A DNA stretch of 64,000 bases from Candidatus Methanomethylophilaceae archaeon (lineage in GTDB: Archaea > Thermoplasmatota > Thermoplasmata > Methanomassiliicoccales > Methanomethylophilaceae), in NCBI GenBank assembly GCA_944321505.1, contig CALULN010000003.1, positions 1-64,000 of the forward strand, given 5' to 3'. The position numbers and the translations under genes were made by a program. Under the pieces are notes generated by a model. That model saw only the letters and a program-made list of their open reading frames with translations, was not told where the DNA came from and ran no database searches. Below are positions 1 through 8,359 of this stretch, in pieces; the stretch's first letter is position 1; each line of letters opens with the position of its first letter.

Positions 1-1577
1 TGATCGGCAACAAGAAGTTCGACGTCCCCGGACTGCTCTTCATCGATACGCCGGGCCACCACTCGTTCACGACCCTCAGGGCCAGGGGAGGATCCCTGGC
101 GGACATCGCGGTCCTCGTCATCGACATACGCGAGGGGCTGATGCCCCAGACCATAGAGTCGATAAAGATACTGAGGCAGTACAAGACCCCCTTCGTCATC
201 GCCCTGAACAAGGTGGACACCATCCAGGGCTGGCAGTGCGAGGAGGGGCGCCCGTTCGTGCTCTCGGAGAGGCAGCAGCAGGCGCACACCATCAACGCCT
301 TCAACGAGAGGCTGTACGCCATCATCGGCGACCTGTCGGCGGAGGGCATCTACGCCAACAGGTACGATCAGATAGACGACTTCACCAAGACCGTGGCGCT
401 GGTGCCCATCAGTGCCAAGGAGGGGGAGGGCCTTCCGGACCTGCTCCTCATGCTCATCGGCCTGGCCCAGAGATTCCTGGAGCAGCAGCTCACCAGCGAG
501 GACGGTCCCGGCAGGGGCACCATCCTGGAGATAAAGGAGGAGAAGGGCCTGGGCAAGACCCTGGACATGATCCTCTACTCCGGCGTGCTGAAGCAGGGCG
601 ACACCGTGGCCCTCGGGACCAGAGGGGCGCCGGTCATCACCAAGGTCAAAGCCATCCTCAAGCCCAAGCCCCTGGACGAGATCATGGACCCCATGGACAG
701 GTTCGACAAGGTGAAGGAGCTCCACGCCGCGGCAGGCGTCAAGGTCGCCTGCCAGAACATGGAGGGCGTCATCGCCGGAGCGCCGCTCAGGGTTGTGAGG
801 AACGAGAAGGACCCCGCCGTGAGGGAGCTCACCGAGGAGTCCTCAGTCAAGATAGAGGTGACCGAGCAGGGAGTCACCATAAAGGCCGATGCCATCGGAT
901 CCCTGGAGGCACTGGCCTACGAGGCCAGGAACGCGGACATACCCATCCGCAAGTACGGCCTCGGGGAGATATCCCGCAGGGACATCATGGAGACCGCCGC
1001 CGCCCACGGCGACCAGTCCAACAGGGTCATCCTGGCCTTCAACGTCCCCATGTCCAAGGACGCCCAGGCGGAGCTGGAGGCCCAGAACGTCAGGGTGTTC
1101 TCCAACGCGGTGGTGTACCGCCTCATCGAGGAGTACATCGAATGGAAGGAGGAGTCCCAGCGCCAGAGCGAGGCGGACAAGAGGGCCGAGTTCCCCTTCC
1201 CCGCCAAGATCAAGATACTCCCCAATCACGTGTTCAGAGCCAGCAAGCCCGCCATCGTGGGCATAAGGGTGCTGGCCGGCAGGGTCCGTCCCGGGCTGAA
1301 GCTCATCGGCGAGGACGGGCGCCCACTGGGCAAGATCCGCAGCCTCAGGGACGGGGAGGACCCCGTCAAGGAGGCCAAGCAGGGGGATGAGGTGGCCTGC
1401 GCCATCGATGATATCACCATAGGCAGGCAGGCCGACGAGGACGATGTCATGTACGTTGACCTGCTGGCGTCCTCGGTCAAGGAGTTCCCCAAGTACGGGA
1501 TAACCGCCGACGAGCAGCAGGTACTGGACGAGGTCGTCCGCATCAAGCGCCGCGAGGAGCCCTTCTGGGGGATGTGA
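1..1577 (+). CDS. infB: Translation initiation factor aIF5B, 5' end outside window
   Basis: This is the archaeal homologue of IF2/eIF5B, the GTPase that promotes subunit joining and initiator tRNA placement. The reading frame is open from base 3 with no start codon in view, and the P-loop (G1) lies upstream of the window. The first visible residues contain the G3 motif DTPGHHSF. NKVD (G4) follows near base 205 and SAKEGEG (G5) near base 410. Beta-barrel domain II, the IF2-type domain III and the C-terminal domain come next, ending in FWGM. About 525 residues are visible, close to the usual family size minus the N-terminus. Its TGA stop abuts the ATG of the next gene, so the two are probably co-transcribed. 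I see no intein in the visible part. Confidence 0.95.
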   Translation, partial: IGNKKFDVPGLLFIDTPGHHSFTTLRARGGSLADIAVLVIDIREGLMPQTIESIKILRQYKTPFVIALNKVDTIQGWQCEEGRPFVLSERQQQAHTINAFNERLYAIIGDLSAEGIYANRYDQIDDFTKTVALVPISAKEGEGLPDLLLMLIGLAQRFLEQQLTSEDGPGRGTILEIKEEKGLGKTLDMILYSGVLKQGDTVALGTRGAPVITKVKAILKPKPLDEIMDPMDRFDKVKELHAAAGVKVACQNMEGVIAGAPLRVVRNEKDPAVRELTEESSVKIEVTEQGVTIKADAIGSLEALAYEARNADIPIRKYGLGEISRRDIMETAAAHGDQSNRVILAFNVPMSKDAQAELEAQNVRVFSNAVVYRLIEEYIEWKEESQRQSEADKRAEFPFPAKIKILPNHVFRASKPAIVGIRVLAGRVRPGLKLIGEDGRPLGKIRSLRDGEDPVKEAKQGDEVACAIDDITIGRQADEDDVMYVDLLASSVKEFPKYGITADEQQVLDEVVRIKRREEPFWGM

Positions 1578-2606
1578 ATGCAGGAGCGCGACCCCAACAA
1601 CATGATGAGGGAGACGTCCCAGATCGTCAACGACCTGGACACCGCCATCAACCAGAAGCTGGACCTGCCGGCGGTGGAGTTCGACGAGATACTGGTGTGC
1701 GGCATGGGCGGCTCCGCCATCGGCGGGGACATCGTCGCCGACTGCCTGTATCCGGTGTCCGAAGTGCCGATCAAGGTGATCCGCTTCCCCGACCTCCCGA
1801 ACTGGGCGGGGGAGAGGTCCCTGGTCATCGTCAGCAGCTACTCGGGCAACACCCGCGAGACCCTCACCGTCTACCGCCAGGCGGTGGCCGCAGGGTGCAA
1901 GGTCATCGCGGTGACGTCCGGCGGAGAGCTCATGGACCTCTGCGCCAAGGACGATGTGCCGGTGGTGACCGTCAAGACCGGCCTGCAGCCACGCAATGCC
2001 GTGGGATACACCGTCGGCTACATGTTCAACATCATCAAGACCATCGGCGGACCCGGCATCATGCAGGATATACGCCAGAGCATACCGGAGCTCAGGAAGT
2101 ACGTCAACTCCTTGAAGGGAAGGCAGAGCGAGGCCCAGAAGATCGCGGAGCACATCCACGACAGCGTGCCGGTGATCTACTCCACCTCATACCTCTACTC
2201 CGTGGCAGGCAGGTGGAGGGCGCAGTTCAACGAGAACGCCAAGCTCATAGCCTTCGACGGCCACATCCCCGACACCAACCACTCCGACATCGTCGGCCTG
2301 ACCTCCGGCAACGGTGTGGTAATCAAACCGGTGCTGCTGGTGGAGGACGGGCTCTCCCGGTTCATGAAGGACATAGTGGCGCTGACCACGGCGACCCTCA
2401 GGAACCGCGGTCTCAGCCCCTACACCATCCGCGTCAGCGGGAAGTCCACCTTCGAGAGGATCTTCCGCGCCACCCTCCTCGGTGATTTCATATCGTTGCA
2501 CCTGGCGTTCTTCGACTTCAAGGACCCCAGCGACGTGGGCCAGATCACCAGGCTGAAGAAGCTCCTGTCCACCCGCCTCTCCAGGTCCGGCAAGAAGAGG
2601 AGATGA
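1578..2606 (+). CDS. Bifunctional phosphoglucose/phosphomannose isomerase
   Basis: The protein has 342 aa and two SIS (sugar isomerase) subdomains. It carries the glycine-rich stretch GMGGSAIGGD near residue 36 and the phosphate-binding SSYSGNTRET near residue 84. This is the archaeal PGI/PMI type, which interconverts glucose-6-P or mannose-6-P with fructose-6-P. Such an enzyme links central carbon metabolism to mannose-based glycans, and the window holds many glycosyltransferases. The ATG follows the aIF5B stop directly. The family assignment is firm, but which of the two activities dominates cannot be read from sequence. Confidence 0.88.
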   Translation: MQERDPNNMMRETSQIVNDLDTAINQKLDLPAVEFDEILVCGMGGSAIGGDIVADCLYPVSEVPIKVIRFPDLPNWAGERSLVIVSSYSGNTRETLTVYRQAVAAGCKVIAVTSGGELMDLCAKDDVPVVTVKTGLQPRNAVGYTVGYMFNIIKTIGGPGIMQDIRQSIPELRKYVNSLKGRQSEAQKIAEHIHDSVPVIYSTSYLYSVAGRWRAQFNENAKLIAFDGHIPDTNHSDIVGLTSGNGVVIKPVLLVEDGLSRFMKDIVALTTATLRNRGLSPYTIRVSGKSTFERIFRATLLGDFISLHLAFFDFKDPSDVGQITRLKKLLSTRLSRSGKKRR

Positions 2607-2626
2607 CCCCTCCCCGGTCTGCAAAC

Positions 2627-2634
2627 CTTTATAA
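2627..2634 (+). promoter_or_regulatory. TATA box of rps6e
   Basis: CTTTATAA lies 36-43 nt before the S6e ATG, in the only A+T-rich part of the gap. A short leader with the Shine-Dalgarno-like AGGTG at about 2660 follows. Confidence 0.6.
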
Positions 2635-2669
2635 CCATTATTAGAATAGGCCGGGCCACAGGTGTTCAA

Positions 2670-3065
2670 ATGGTTGAGTACAAAGCAGTCATCAACGACG
2701 TGAAGACCGGCAGATCCTACAATGTCGTCGTCACTGGCCACCACGCGAACTCTCTGAACGGCAAGAGCGTCGGAGAGGTCGTGGACGGGATTTTCGTCGG
2801 CCTTCCCGGCTACAAGCTGAAGATCACCGGCGGAAGCGACGGGAACGGGACCCCCATGAGGAAGGACCTCCCCGGCAACAGGAGGCGCAAGCTCCTGCTG
2901 GCCGAGTCCCTCGGATTCCACGAGAAGTACCCCGGACAGAGGAAGAGGACCGCCATCCACGGCGCCGTCATCTCCGACAGGATCGTCCAGATAAACATGG
3001 CCGTCACCGAGTACGGCCCCAAGTCCATCGAAGAGTCTCTGGCCCCCGAGGCGCCTTCGGAGTAA
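2670..3065 (+). CDS. rps6e: Small ribosomal subunit protein S6e
   Basis: This 131-aa protein is the archaeal/eukaryotic S6e, an rRNA-binding protein of the 30S subunit. Family features are the [12 protein letters not shown] segment near residue 32, the [11 protein letters not shown] turn near residue 52 and the basic GNRRRKLLL stretch. It lies 4 nt upstream of aIF2-gamma, the S6e-aIF2-gamma order commonly seen in archaea. The start is set by the S6e N-terminus and the AGGTG ribosome binding site. Confidence 0.95.
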   Translation: MVEYKAVINDVKTGRSYNVVVTGHHANSLNGKSVGEVVDGIFVGLPGYKLKITGGSDGNGTPMRKDLPGNRRRKLLLAESLGFHEKYPGQRKRTAIHGAVISDRIVQINMAVTEYGPKSIEESLAPEAPSE

Positions 3066-3069
3066 GACG

Positions 3070-4296
3070 ATGAAGGTGCCCAAACAGCCCGAGATCAACA
3101 TCGGGATGATCGGCCACGTCGACCACGGCAAGACCACGCTCACCAGGGCCCTCAGCGGCGAGTGGGCGGACCGTCACTCAGAGGAGGTCAAGAGAGGCAT
3201 CTCCATAAGGCTGGGGTACGCCGATGTCGCCTTCTACAAGTGCCCGGTCTGCGAGGGCGCGGCGGCCTACGGGACATCGCCCAAGTGCGCCAAGTGCGGG
3301 GCCGACACCGAGTTCCTCCGCGCAGTGTCCTTCGTGGACGCTCCCGGACACGAGACCCTGATGGCCACCATGCTCTCCGGAGCCGCCCTCATGGACGGCG
3401 CCATACTGCTGGTGGCCGCCAACGAGAAGTGCCCCCAGCCTCAGACCAAGGAGCATCTCATGGCGCTCTCGATCGTGGGCATCGACAAGATCATCATCGT
3501 CCAGAACAAGATCGACATCGTCACCCGCGAGCAGGCCGTGGAGAACTACAGGCAGATCAAGGAGTTCGTCAAGGGCACCATCGCCGAGGACGCACCCATC
3601 GTCCCCATCTCCGCCAACAGCGGGGTCAACATCGACAAGCTCATCGAGACCATCGAGACCCACATCGTGGCCACCACCGTCAGGGACACTGAGTCCCCGG
3701 CGCTGATGCACGTGGCCAGGTCCTTCGACATCAACTCCCCGGGCACTCGCCCCAAGGACCTCAAGGGAGGGGTCCTGGGAGGATCCCTCATCCAGGGGGT
3801 CCTGAAGGTCGGGGACGAGGTGGAGGTGGCTCCCGGCATCAGGGACCAGTCCGGCAAGATGCACAGGGTGGTCACCAAGATTACATCCCTGGTGGCCGGA
3901 GGCAAGAGCGTCAAGAAGGTGGGCCCCGGAGGCCTGATCTCCATAGGCACATCCCTGGACCCTTCCATCACCAAGTCCGATGGTCTCACCGGCAGGATGG
4001 TGGGCATCCCGGGCAGCCTGCCCGAGGTGGTCAACGACTTCGCCATGAAGACCGTCCTGCTGGACCGCGTTGTGGGCTCCTCTTCCGACCTGAGGGTCGA
4101 CGAGATCAAGTCCAACGAGCCTCTGATGCTCAGCATCGGCACCGCCACCACCATCGGCGTGGTCAAGAGCGGCAAGTCCGGGTCCATACAGGTCAACCTG
4201 AAGATCCCGGTCTGCGTCGTCAAGGGCCAGAGGGTTGCCATATCCAGGAGGATCTCCAGCAAGTGGAGGCTAATCGGATACGGCATCGTCGAGTAG
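3070..4296 (+). CDS. eif2g: Translation initiation factor aIF2 gamma subunit
   Basis: This 408-aa GTPase forms the core of aIF2, which delivers Met-tRNAi to the ribosome. It has the P-loop [10 protein letters not shown] at residues 15-24, DAPGHE at about 92-97, and NKID at about 143. A zinc knuckle with two CxxC pairs (CPVC and CAKC) sits between switch I and G3, as is typical of aIF2-gamma. EF-Tu-like domains II and III follow. It stops with TAG, an uncommon stop here. The PIN-domain gene begins 3 nt later. Confidence 0.96.
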   Translation: MKVPKQPEINIGMIGHVDHGKTTLTRALSGEWADRHSEEVKRGISIRLGYADVAFYKCPVCEGAAAYGTSPKCAKCGADTEFLRAVSFVDAPGHETLMATMLSGAALMDGAILLVAANEKCPQPQTKEHLMALSIVGIDKIIIVQNKIDIVTREQAVENYRQIKEFVKGTIAEDAPIVPISANSGVNIDKLIETIETHIVATTVRDTESPALMHVARSFDINSPGTRPKDLKGGVLGGSLIQGVLKVGDEVEVAPGIRDQSGKMHRVVTKITSLVAGGKSVKKVGPGGLISIGTSLDPSITKSDGLTGRMVGIPGSLPEVVNDFAMKTVLLDRVVGSSSDLRVDEIKSNEPLMLSIGTATTIGVVKSGKSGSIQVNLKIPVCVVKGQRVAISRRISSKWRLIGYGIVE

Positions 4297-4298
4297 AC

Positions 4299-4664
4299 AT
4301 GCAGAACGTCGTCCTGGACACAAACGCCTTACTCATGCCTTTCGAGCTCCGCATCAACCTCGATTATGCGGTCAGGGAGGTTCTGGGGGACGTCCATTTC
4401 ATGGTCCCCGGCCCTCTGATCGGGGAGCTCAAGCATCTGGAGCACAGGTACGCCCATGCCGCTCTGGACCTCGCCAGGCGCTTCGAGATCGTCAGGACGG
4501 AGAACACCGGCGACGCATCGGTCATCGAGCTGGCGATACAGAAGGACGCATACGTCCTCACCAACGACAAGGCGCTGCGTCAGAAATTAAGGAAGGCAGG
4601 CGTCCCGTTGATATACCTCAGGTCGGGAACGCATCTGGTGGTGGAGGGGAGACCCCTCCGTTAG
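4299..4664 (+). CDS. PIN-domain ribonuclease, Fcf1-like
   Basis: This 121-aa protein has a PIN fold with acidic residues in the expected places: D near residue 7 in VVLDTNALLMP, E near 43, and D near 93 in TNDKALR. Placement directly behind aIF2-gamma is a known archaeal arrangement for Fcf1/Utp24-like nucleases, thought to act in rRNA processing. I chose the ATG at 4299 rather than an upstream in-frame codon inside aIF2-gamma. The stop TAG overlaps the stop of the convergent cyclophilin gene. A VapC-type toxin is less likely, because no antitoxin gene lies upstream. Confidence 0.8.
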   Translation: MQNVVLDTNALLMPFELRINLDYAVREVLGDVHFMVPGPLIGELKHLEHRYAHAALDLARRFEIVRTENTGDASVIELAIQKDAYVLTNDKALRQKLRKAGVPLIYLRSGTHLVVEGRPLR

Positions 4665-5137
4665 TCGGACACCACGGCCTTGTTTATCACGATCTTGGAG
4701 ATCGGGCGGTCCCTCATGTCCGTCTTGGTGGAACCGATCTTGTCGACAACATCCATCCCCTGGATGACCTCTCCGAACACCGGGTGGGCGTAGGGGGTGG
4801 TCCTGTTGTCCCAGTCCAGGTAGCTGTTGTCCACCATGTTGATGAAGAACTGGCTGCCGCCGGTGTTGGGGCCCGCGTTAGCCATGGAGATGGTGCCCCT
4901 GACGTTGGAATGGCCGGGGATGAACTCGTCCTGGATGGTGTATCCCGGTCCGCCGGTGCCGTTGCCCTTGGGGCATCCGCCCTGGATCATGAAGTCCTGG
5001 ATGACCCTGTGGAAAATGAGGCCGTCGTAGAAGCCGTCATTGGCGAGTTTGACGAAGTTGCCTGCGGTTATGGGCATGTCGTCGTACATCCTGATGACGA
5101 TGTCGCCCATGCTTGTCTGCAGTGTGACTGTTGTCAT
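4661..5137 (-). CDS. Peptidyl-prolyl cis-trans isomerase, cyclophilin type
   Basis: This compact 158-aa cytosolic cyclophilin has no signal peptide. It carries the catalytic and binding signatures FHRVIQDFMIQGG (the catalytic Arg in FHR), SMANAGPNTGGSQFFI and HPVFGEV. It accelerates proline isomerisation during protein folding. The gene is monocistronic, and its stop overlaps the PIN gene's stop tail to tail by 4 nt. Confidence 0.93.
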   Translation of the reverse strand: MTTVTLQTSMGDIVIRMYDDMPITAGNFVKLANDGFYDGLIFHRVIQDFMIQGGCPKGNGTGGPGYTIQDEFIPGHSNVRGTISMANAGPNTGGSQFFINMVDNSYLDWDNRTTPYAHPVFGEVIQGMDVVDKIGSTKTDMRDRPISKIVINKAVVSD

Positions 5138-5176
5138 GGTGCGGACATACCCAGGCGGTCTAATAACGTTTGCTGG

Positions 5177-5668
5177 TCACCCGTACATGGCGTCCCTGCC
5201 GCCGCTGGGTCCGTTGCTCATCTCCCTCAGGAGGCTCATGTACTCCATGCCGTACTTCTTGATGCAGACGTAGCTGTACGCCAACGCTATCACGGACAGC
5301 ACGATGAGCACGGCCATGAGCACGAGCACCGCAGGCTCGTATCCCGGGATGAAGGCCATGATGACCATCAGCACCACGGCAACCTCCGTCTGGAAGAGCG
5401 CCGGGCGGAGACCGTTGAGCTTCTCCAGCTCCTCCGTCATGAGGGTGGCGTAGTTCACGTTGTTCTTGACGGCGTTCCACTCCTCCAGGATGTGGCTGGG
5501 TATGTCGCCGTCGTCCACGTCCCTGAGGGACCTGAGGGCCATGTACCTCCTGAGGACGTTGGATGAGTTGCGGATGGTGATGAATATGGTTGGTATGGAC
5601 ATGATCACCAGCAGAAGAGAGATGATCATCAGCGCCTGGAAGATGTACTCAGCACCGATCTGCTCCAT
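5177..5668 (-). CDS. Predicted membrane protein, three transmembrane segments
   Basis: The protein has 163 aa and I do not recognise its family. One hydrophobic helix spans about residues 10-32. A charged, probably helical cytosolic domain (about 36-90) follows, then two further helices at about 92-110 and 114-136, and a short polar tail. An A+T-rich GGATAAATAGGG just upstream overlaps the stop codon of the preceding glycosyltransferase gene and may be its TATA box. Function is unknown. Confidence 0.7.
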   Translation of the reverse strand: MEQIGAEYIFQALMIISLLLVIMSIPTIFITIRNSSNVLRRYMALRSLRDVDDGDIPSHILEEWNAVKNNVNYATLMTEELEKLNGLRPALFQTEVAVVLMVIMAFIPGYEPAVLVLMAVLIVLSVIALAYSYVCIKKYGMEYMSLLREMSNGPSGGRDAMYG

Positions 5669-5692
5669 GCCCTTCCATGTCGGAATCCCTAT

Positions 5693-6778
5693 TTATCCGT
5701 TGAGCACCGACCTGTAGACCTCTTCGGTCTTGGCAACCTGGCCCTCCCAGGTGAACGTCCTGGTGACCTTCACAGCGTTCCTCGCCAGTTCTTTCCTCAG
5801 GCCGTCGTCGGAGAGGAGCCTGTTGATGGCCTCTGCAAGTCCCGCCGAGTCCTTCGGTTTGACGTAGAGCCCAGCGTCCTTCACGTTGCCGGGGAGCCCG
5901 TCCACATCCGTGCAGATCATGGGTTTGCCATGTGCCAGCACCTCTGTGGCAGCCAGTCCGTAGGCCTCCTGTATGGACGGCATGACGAAGAACCTGCATT
6001 CGGACATGAGCCTCTCCCGCTCCTCGTCCGAGACCCATCCCCTGAGCTCGATCCTGTCCTCCAGTCCGTATCTGGCTATGAGTCTGGATATGCGCTGGGA
6101 CTCCGGACCTTTCCCGCACATGATCAGCCTGTAGTCCACATCGCGCATCGCCTCAACGAGGTACTTCAGGCCCTTCGTGGCCACCATGCGTCCCAGGCTG
6201 AGGATGAAGTTCCCTTCGGTCTCGGACACCGGAGGGAGGACCTCCAGGCAGTTGTCGATGACGGTGATGGTGTTTCCGTCCATGCCGCGCCGGATGAGGT
6301 CGTCCCTGACGGCATCGGTTATCGCTATTATGCGGTCGTACTTCAGCAGCTTGCTGCGGTAGAGCCCGTCGTTTATCTCGGACAGGACCTTCTGGAATCC
6401 GACCCCTTCGCCCCACATGTTGTGGTAGGTGAACACCTTCCTGCCTTCGAAGGAGGCTATGTCCTTGTCGAAGGAGGGCGCCCACCGGTACTGATGGTCC
6501 ACTATGTCCGGCCTGATGCGCCGGAGCGTCTCCAGGGTGTCCCTGCAGACGATGTAGGGAGGATTGTACACATCGATGGTGCGGCAGGGCACCCTCACGA
6601 TGGTGTATCCGCTCTCCGTCTCCTCCTCGGCCTCCGTGCCGGGGAGACGCGCCGTCAGCACGCTCACGTCGTGCCCCCTGTCGGCCAGCACCCTGCACAG
6701 CTTGTGCATCCTGTGCTCGATCCCCCCTTCGAAGGGGTAGAAGAACGGATTGGACACGACAATCTTCAGCGATTCCAT
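5693..6778 (-). CDS. Glycosyltransferase, GT4 (GT-B fold) family
   Basis: This 361-aa retaining glycosyltransferase carries a C-terminal EX7E motif (EAYGLAATE) and the donor-site stretch GRMVATKGLKYL. The N-terminal half begins with KIVVSNPFFYPFEGGIE, the usual acceptor-site opening of GT4 enzymes. The ATG at 6778 shares its A with the TGA of the upstream nucleotidyltransferase (TGATG), so the two are translationally coupled. Together they suggest that an activated sugar is made and then transferred to a lipid carrier or surface glycan. The sugar identity is not evident. Confidence 0.88.
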   Translation of the reverse strand: MESLKIVVSNPFFYPFEGGIEHRMHKLCRVLADRGHDVSVLTARLPGTEAEEETESGYTIVRVPCRTIDVYNPPYIVCRDTLETLRRIRPDIVDHQYRWAPSFDKDIASFEGRKVFTYHNMWGEGVGFQKVLSEINDGLYRSKLLKYDRIIAITDAVRDDLIRRGMDGNTITVIDNCLEVLPPVSETEGNFILSLGRMVATKGLKYLVEAMRDVDYRLIMCGKGPESQRISRLIARYGLEDRIELRGWVSDEERERLMSECRFFVMPSIQEAYGLAATEVLAHGKPMICTDVDGLPGNVKDAGLYVKPKDSAGLAEAINRLLSDDGLRKELARNAVKVTRTFTWEGQVAKTEEVYRSVLNG

Positions 6779-7800
6779 CAGGCCTTCCCGCCTTCGTCGG
6801 TATGTGCGGTGTTCTTCTCGATCACAGCTCCGTCGCCGATCAGGCATCTCTCAACTATGGAGCCCATGTTGACCACGGCGTTCTCCCCGATCACCGAATC
6901 GACGATCCTCGCCCCGCAGACCCTGGCGCCGGGCATCACGACGCTGTTTACGATCTCGGAGTCGGTGACGAACGCCCCCTTCATGATCGACGCTCCCTTG
7001 AGCGTGGACGACTGCACCACGGCATCCCCGCCGAGGTAGACGGGTCCGAACGTCTCGGTGTCCGAAGCGGAGCCGGTGCTCCTGACCCTCTCGGCCATCA
7101 CCATATTGGCGCCGATGAGGTCCTTGCGCCTGCCCACGTCCATCCATATGCCCTCCATGCGGTGGCCCCATATGCGGTGGCTCTCAAGTTTGGACGGCAC
7201 CAGGTCCTTGGAGAAGTCGTACATCTGCCCGCTGGGTATGTATCCTATCATCCCGCGCTTGACGATGTAGATGCCGGCGTTGATCATGTTGGAGACGACC
7301 TCCTCCTTCTTCGGCCGCTCGATGAACTTGTAAATCCTCCCGGATCCGTCGGTGCAGGCGGTGCCGAACTCCCAGGGGTTGTCAACGGGGGTCAGTGCCA
7401 GCGTTATGTCCGCATCGTTGTCGTAATGGGCGTCGATCTCCTGTCTGAGGTCGAAGTCGGCGAAGACGTCGCCGTTGGCGGCGACGAATACGTCGTCCAA
7501 TCTGTCCTCCAGCAGCTTGATGGCGCCGCCGGTCCCCATGGGCTCGTCCTCGAAGGAGTACTCTATGCTGATGCCGCGGTCGGAGCCGTCTCCGATGGCT
7601 TCCACCAGCTGCTGGGACCTGTATCCGCATGCGAGTATGATCTCCTCGATGCCCCCTCTCACGAAGGAGTCTATCAGGTATCCCAGGCAGGGCTTGTCCG
7701 CCACCGGGAGGATGGGCTTGGGGCGCGTGAGTGTCAGCGGCCGCAGCCTGGTCCCCATTCCGCCGACCATGATGACTGCCTGCCTGATGCCTCTGTACAT
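6778..7800 (-). CDS. Sugar-1-phosphate nucleotidyltransferase with left-handed beta-helix tail
   Basis: This 340-aa enzyme makes an NDP-sugar from a sugar-1-phosphate and NTP. The N-terminal catalytic domain has the signature GGMGTRLRPLT at residues 13-23 and the metal-binding NGDVFADFD near residue 109. From about residue 235 the sequence turns into hexapeptide-like repeats (PVYLGGDAVV, GAFVTDSEIVN, GARVCGARIVD) typical of a beta-helix. It resembles archaeal mannose-1-phosphate guanylyltransferase-like proteins, but the nucleotide cannot be read from sequence. It is the first gene of a two-gene operon with the GT4 enzyme. Confidence 0.88.
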   Translation of the reverse strand: MYRGIRQAVIMVGGMGTRLRPLTLTRPKPILPVADKPCLGYLIDSFVRGGIEEIILACGYRSQQLVEAIGDGSDRGISIEYSFEDEPMGTGGAIKLLEDRLDDVFVAANGDVFADFDLRQEIDAHYDNDADITLALTPVDNPWEFGTACTDGSGRIYKFIERPKKEEVVSNMINAGIYIVKRGMIGYIPSGQMYDFSKDLVPSKLESHRIWGHRMEGIWMDVGRRKDLIGANMVMAERVRSTGSASDTETFGPVYLGGDAVVQSSTLKGASIMKGAFVTDSEIVNSVVMPGARVCGARIVDSVIGENAVVNMGSIVERCLIGDGAVIEKNTAHTDEGGKA

Positions 7801-7846
7801 ACCAGCCAGGGCATGGACGGGAATCTATAATGAGTTTTGGAACGCG

Positions 7847-7858
7847 AAATATATAAAT
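7847..7858 (+). promoter_or_regulatory. TATA box for the small membrane protein
   Basis: AAATATATAAAT is a strong archaeal TATA element. It predicts a transcription start near 7880 and hence a leader of about 45 nt, unlike the mostly leaderless genes nearby. Confidence 0.6.
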
Positions 7859-7884
7859 TCTACAAACCATCGCGTGTCCACAGA

Positions 7885-7901
7885 TTCCGGCCCAGCCGGA
7901 A
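7885..7901 (+). promoter_or_regulatory. Hairpin in 5' leader
   Basis: TTCCGGC-CCA-GCCGGAA is a perfect 7-bp stem with a 3-nt loop, close to the predicted mRNA 5' end. It is followed by the tiny reading frame ATG AAG GAG TAA (7909-7920), whose GGAG also serves as the Shine-Dalgarno of the ATG at 7925. Confidence 0.5.
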
Positions 7902-7924
7902 ACGAGTCATGAAGGAGTAATAAC

Positions 7925-8227
7925 ATGGACTGGATGACATTCATTACAATCGCCGTCCTGGCCTTCGCTCTCATAATGGTCCTTGCAGGTATCTTCACTG
8001 CTTACTTCGGGACCGGCAAGAGCAGGACCGTCGGCTTTGTGCTCGCACTCATCGGCCTGATCGTCGGGGTCGTCTGGGTGTACCTGACCGGATTCAGCGA
8101 TATCGCGCCGTTCTGCGACGTCCACACTTGGGACGCAGTGCGCGAGGCAGTCATCAACCTCGTCGGCATCCTCATCGGTGCCCTGGTTGCTGTCGGCATC
8201 TTCCTGTACGCAGTGATGAAGAGCTGA
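7925..8227 (+). CDS. Small predicted membrane protein, three transmembrane segments
   Basis: This 100-aa protein is mostly hydrophobic. Helices span about residues 6-28, 38-58 and 79-98, and the longest loop (about 59-75) contains a single Cys. No known family is recognised. AAGGAG lies about 8 nt before the ATG, and a structured leader precedes it. It is a single-gene unit between the nucleotidyltransferase operon and ilvE. Function is unknown. Confidence 0.72.
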   Translation: MDWMTFITIAVLAFALIMVLAGIFTAYFGTGKSRTVGFVLALIGLIVGVVWVYLTGFSDIAPFCDVHTWDAVREAVINLVGILIGALVAVGIFLYAVMKS

Positions 8228-8314
8228 TCCAAACCCTGGGGGCCACGGCCCCTCGAAAACCAATTTCCTTCTTCCGATACGTCCGGCGGAACGACCCGTA
8301 CGTTCTTATTTTCT

Positions 8315-8349
8315 GAAAAATGGGAAATGATGTCCGGGCGGATGCCCGG
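8315..8349 (-). terminator. Intrinsic-like terminator after ilvE
   Basis: Read on the minus strand, the perfect hairpin CCGGGC-ATCC-GCCCGG (8334-8349) is followed by CATTTCCCATTTTTC, a U-rich tail. It lies just past the ilvE stop. Confidence 0.55.
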
Positions 8350-8359
8350 GCTGTGTGTT

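Noticed and set aside
843-2159. Long antisense open frames across G+C-rich genes (for example 843-2159, 2187-3143, 23916-26189, 38834-40516)
   Set aside because: They are rich in Arg, His, Gly or Asp in shadow frames of clear genes and have no family motifs. High G+C at third positions explains their length.
3070-4296. Intein or insertion in aIF2-gamma or aIF5B
   Set aside because: Both reading frames keep continuous family sequence and normal length.
4299-4664. VapC toxin of a toxin-antitoxin pair
   Set aside because: No antitoxin-like gene precedes it, and the place behind aIF2-gamma fits the Fcf1-like housekeeping PIN protein.
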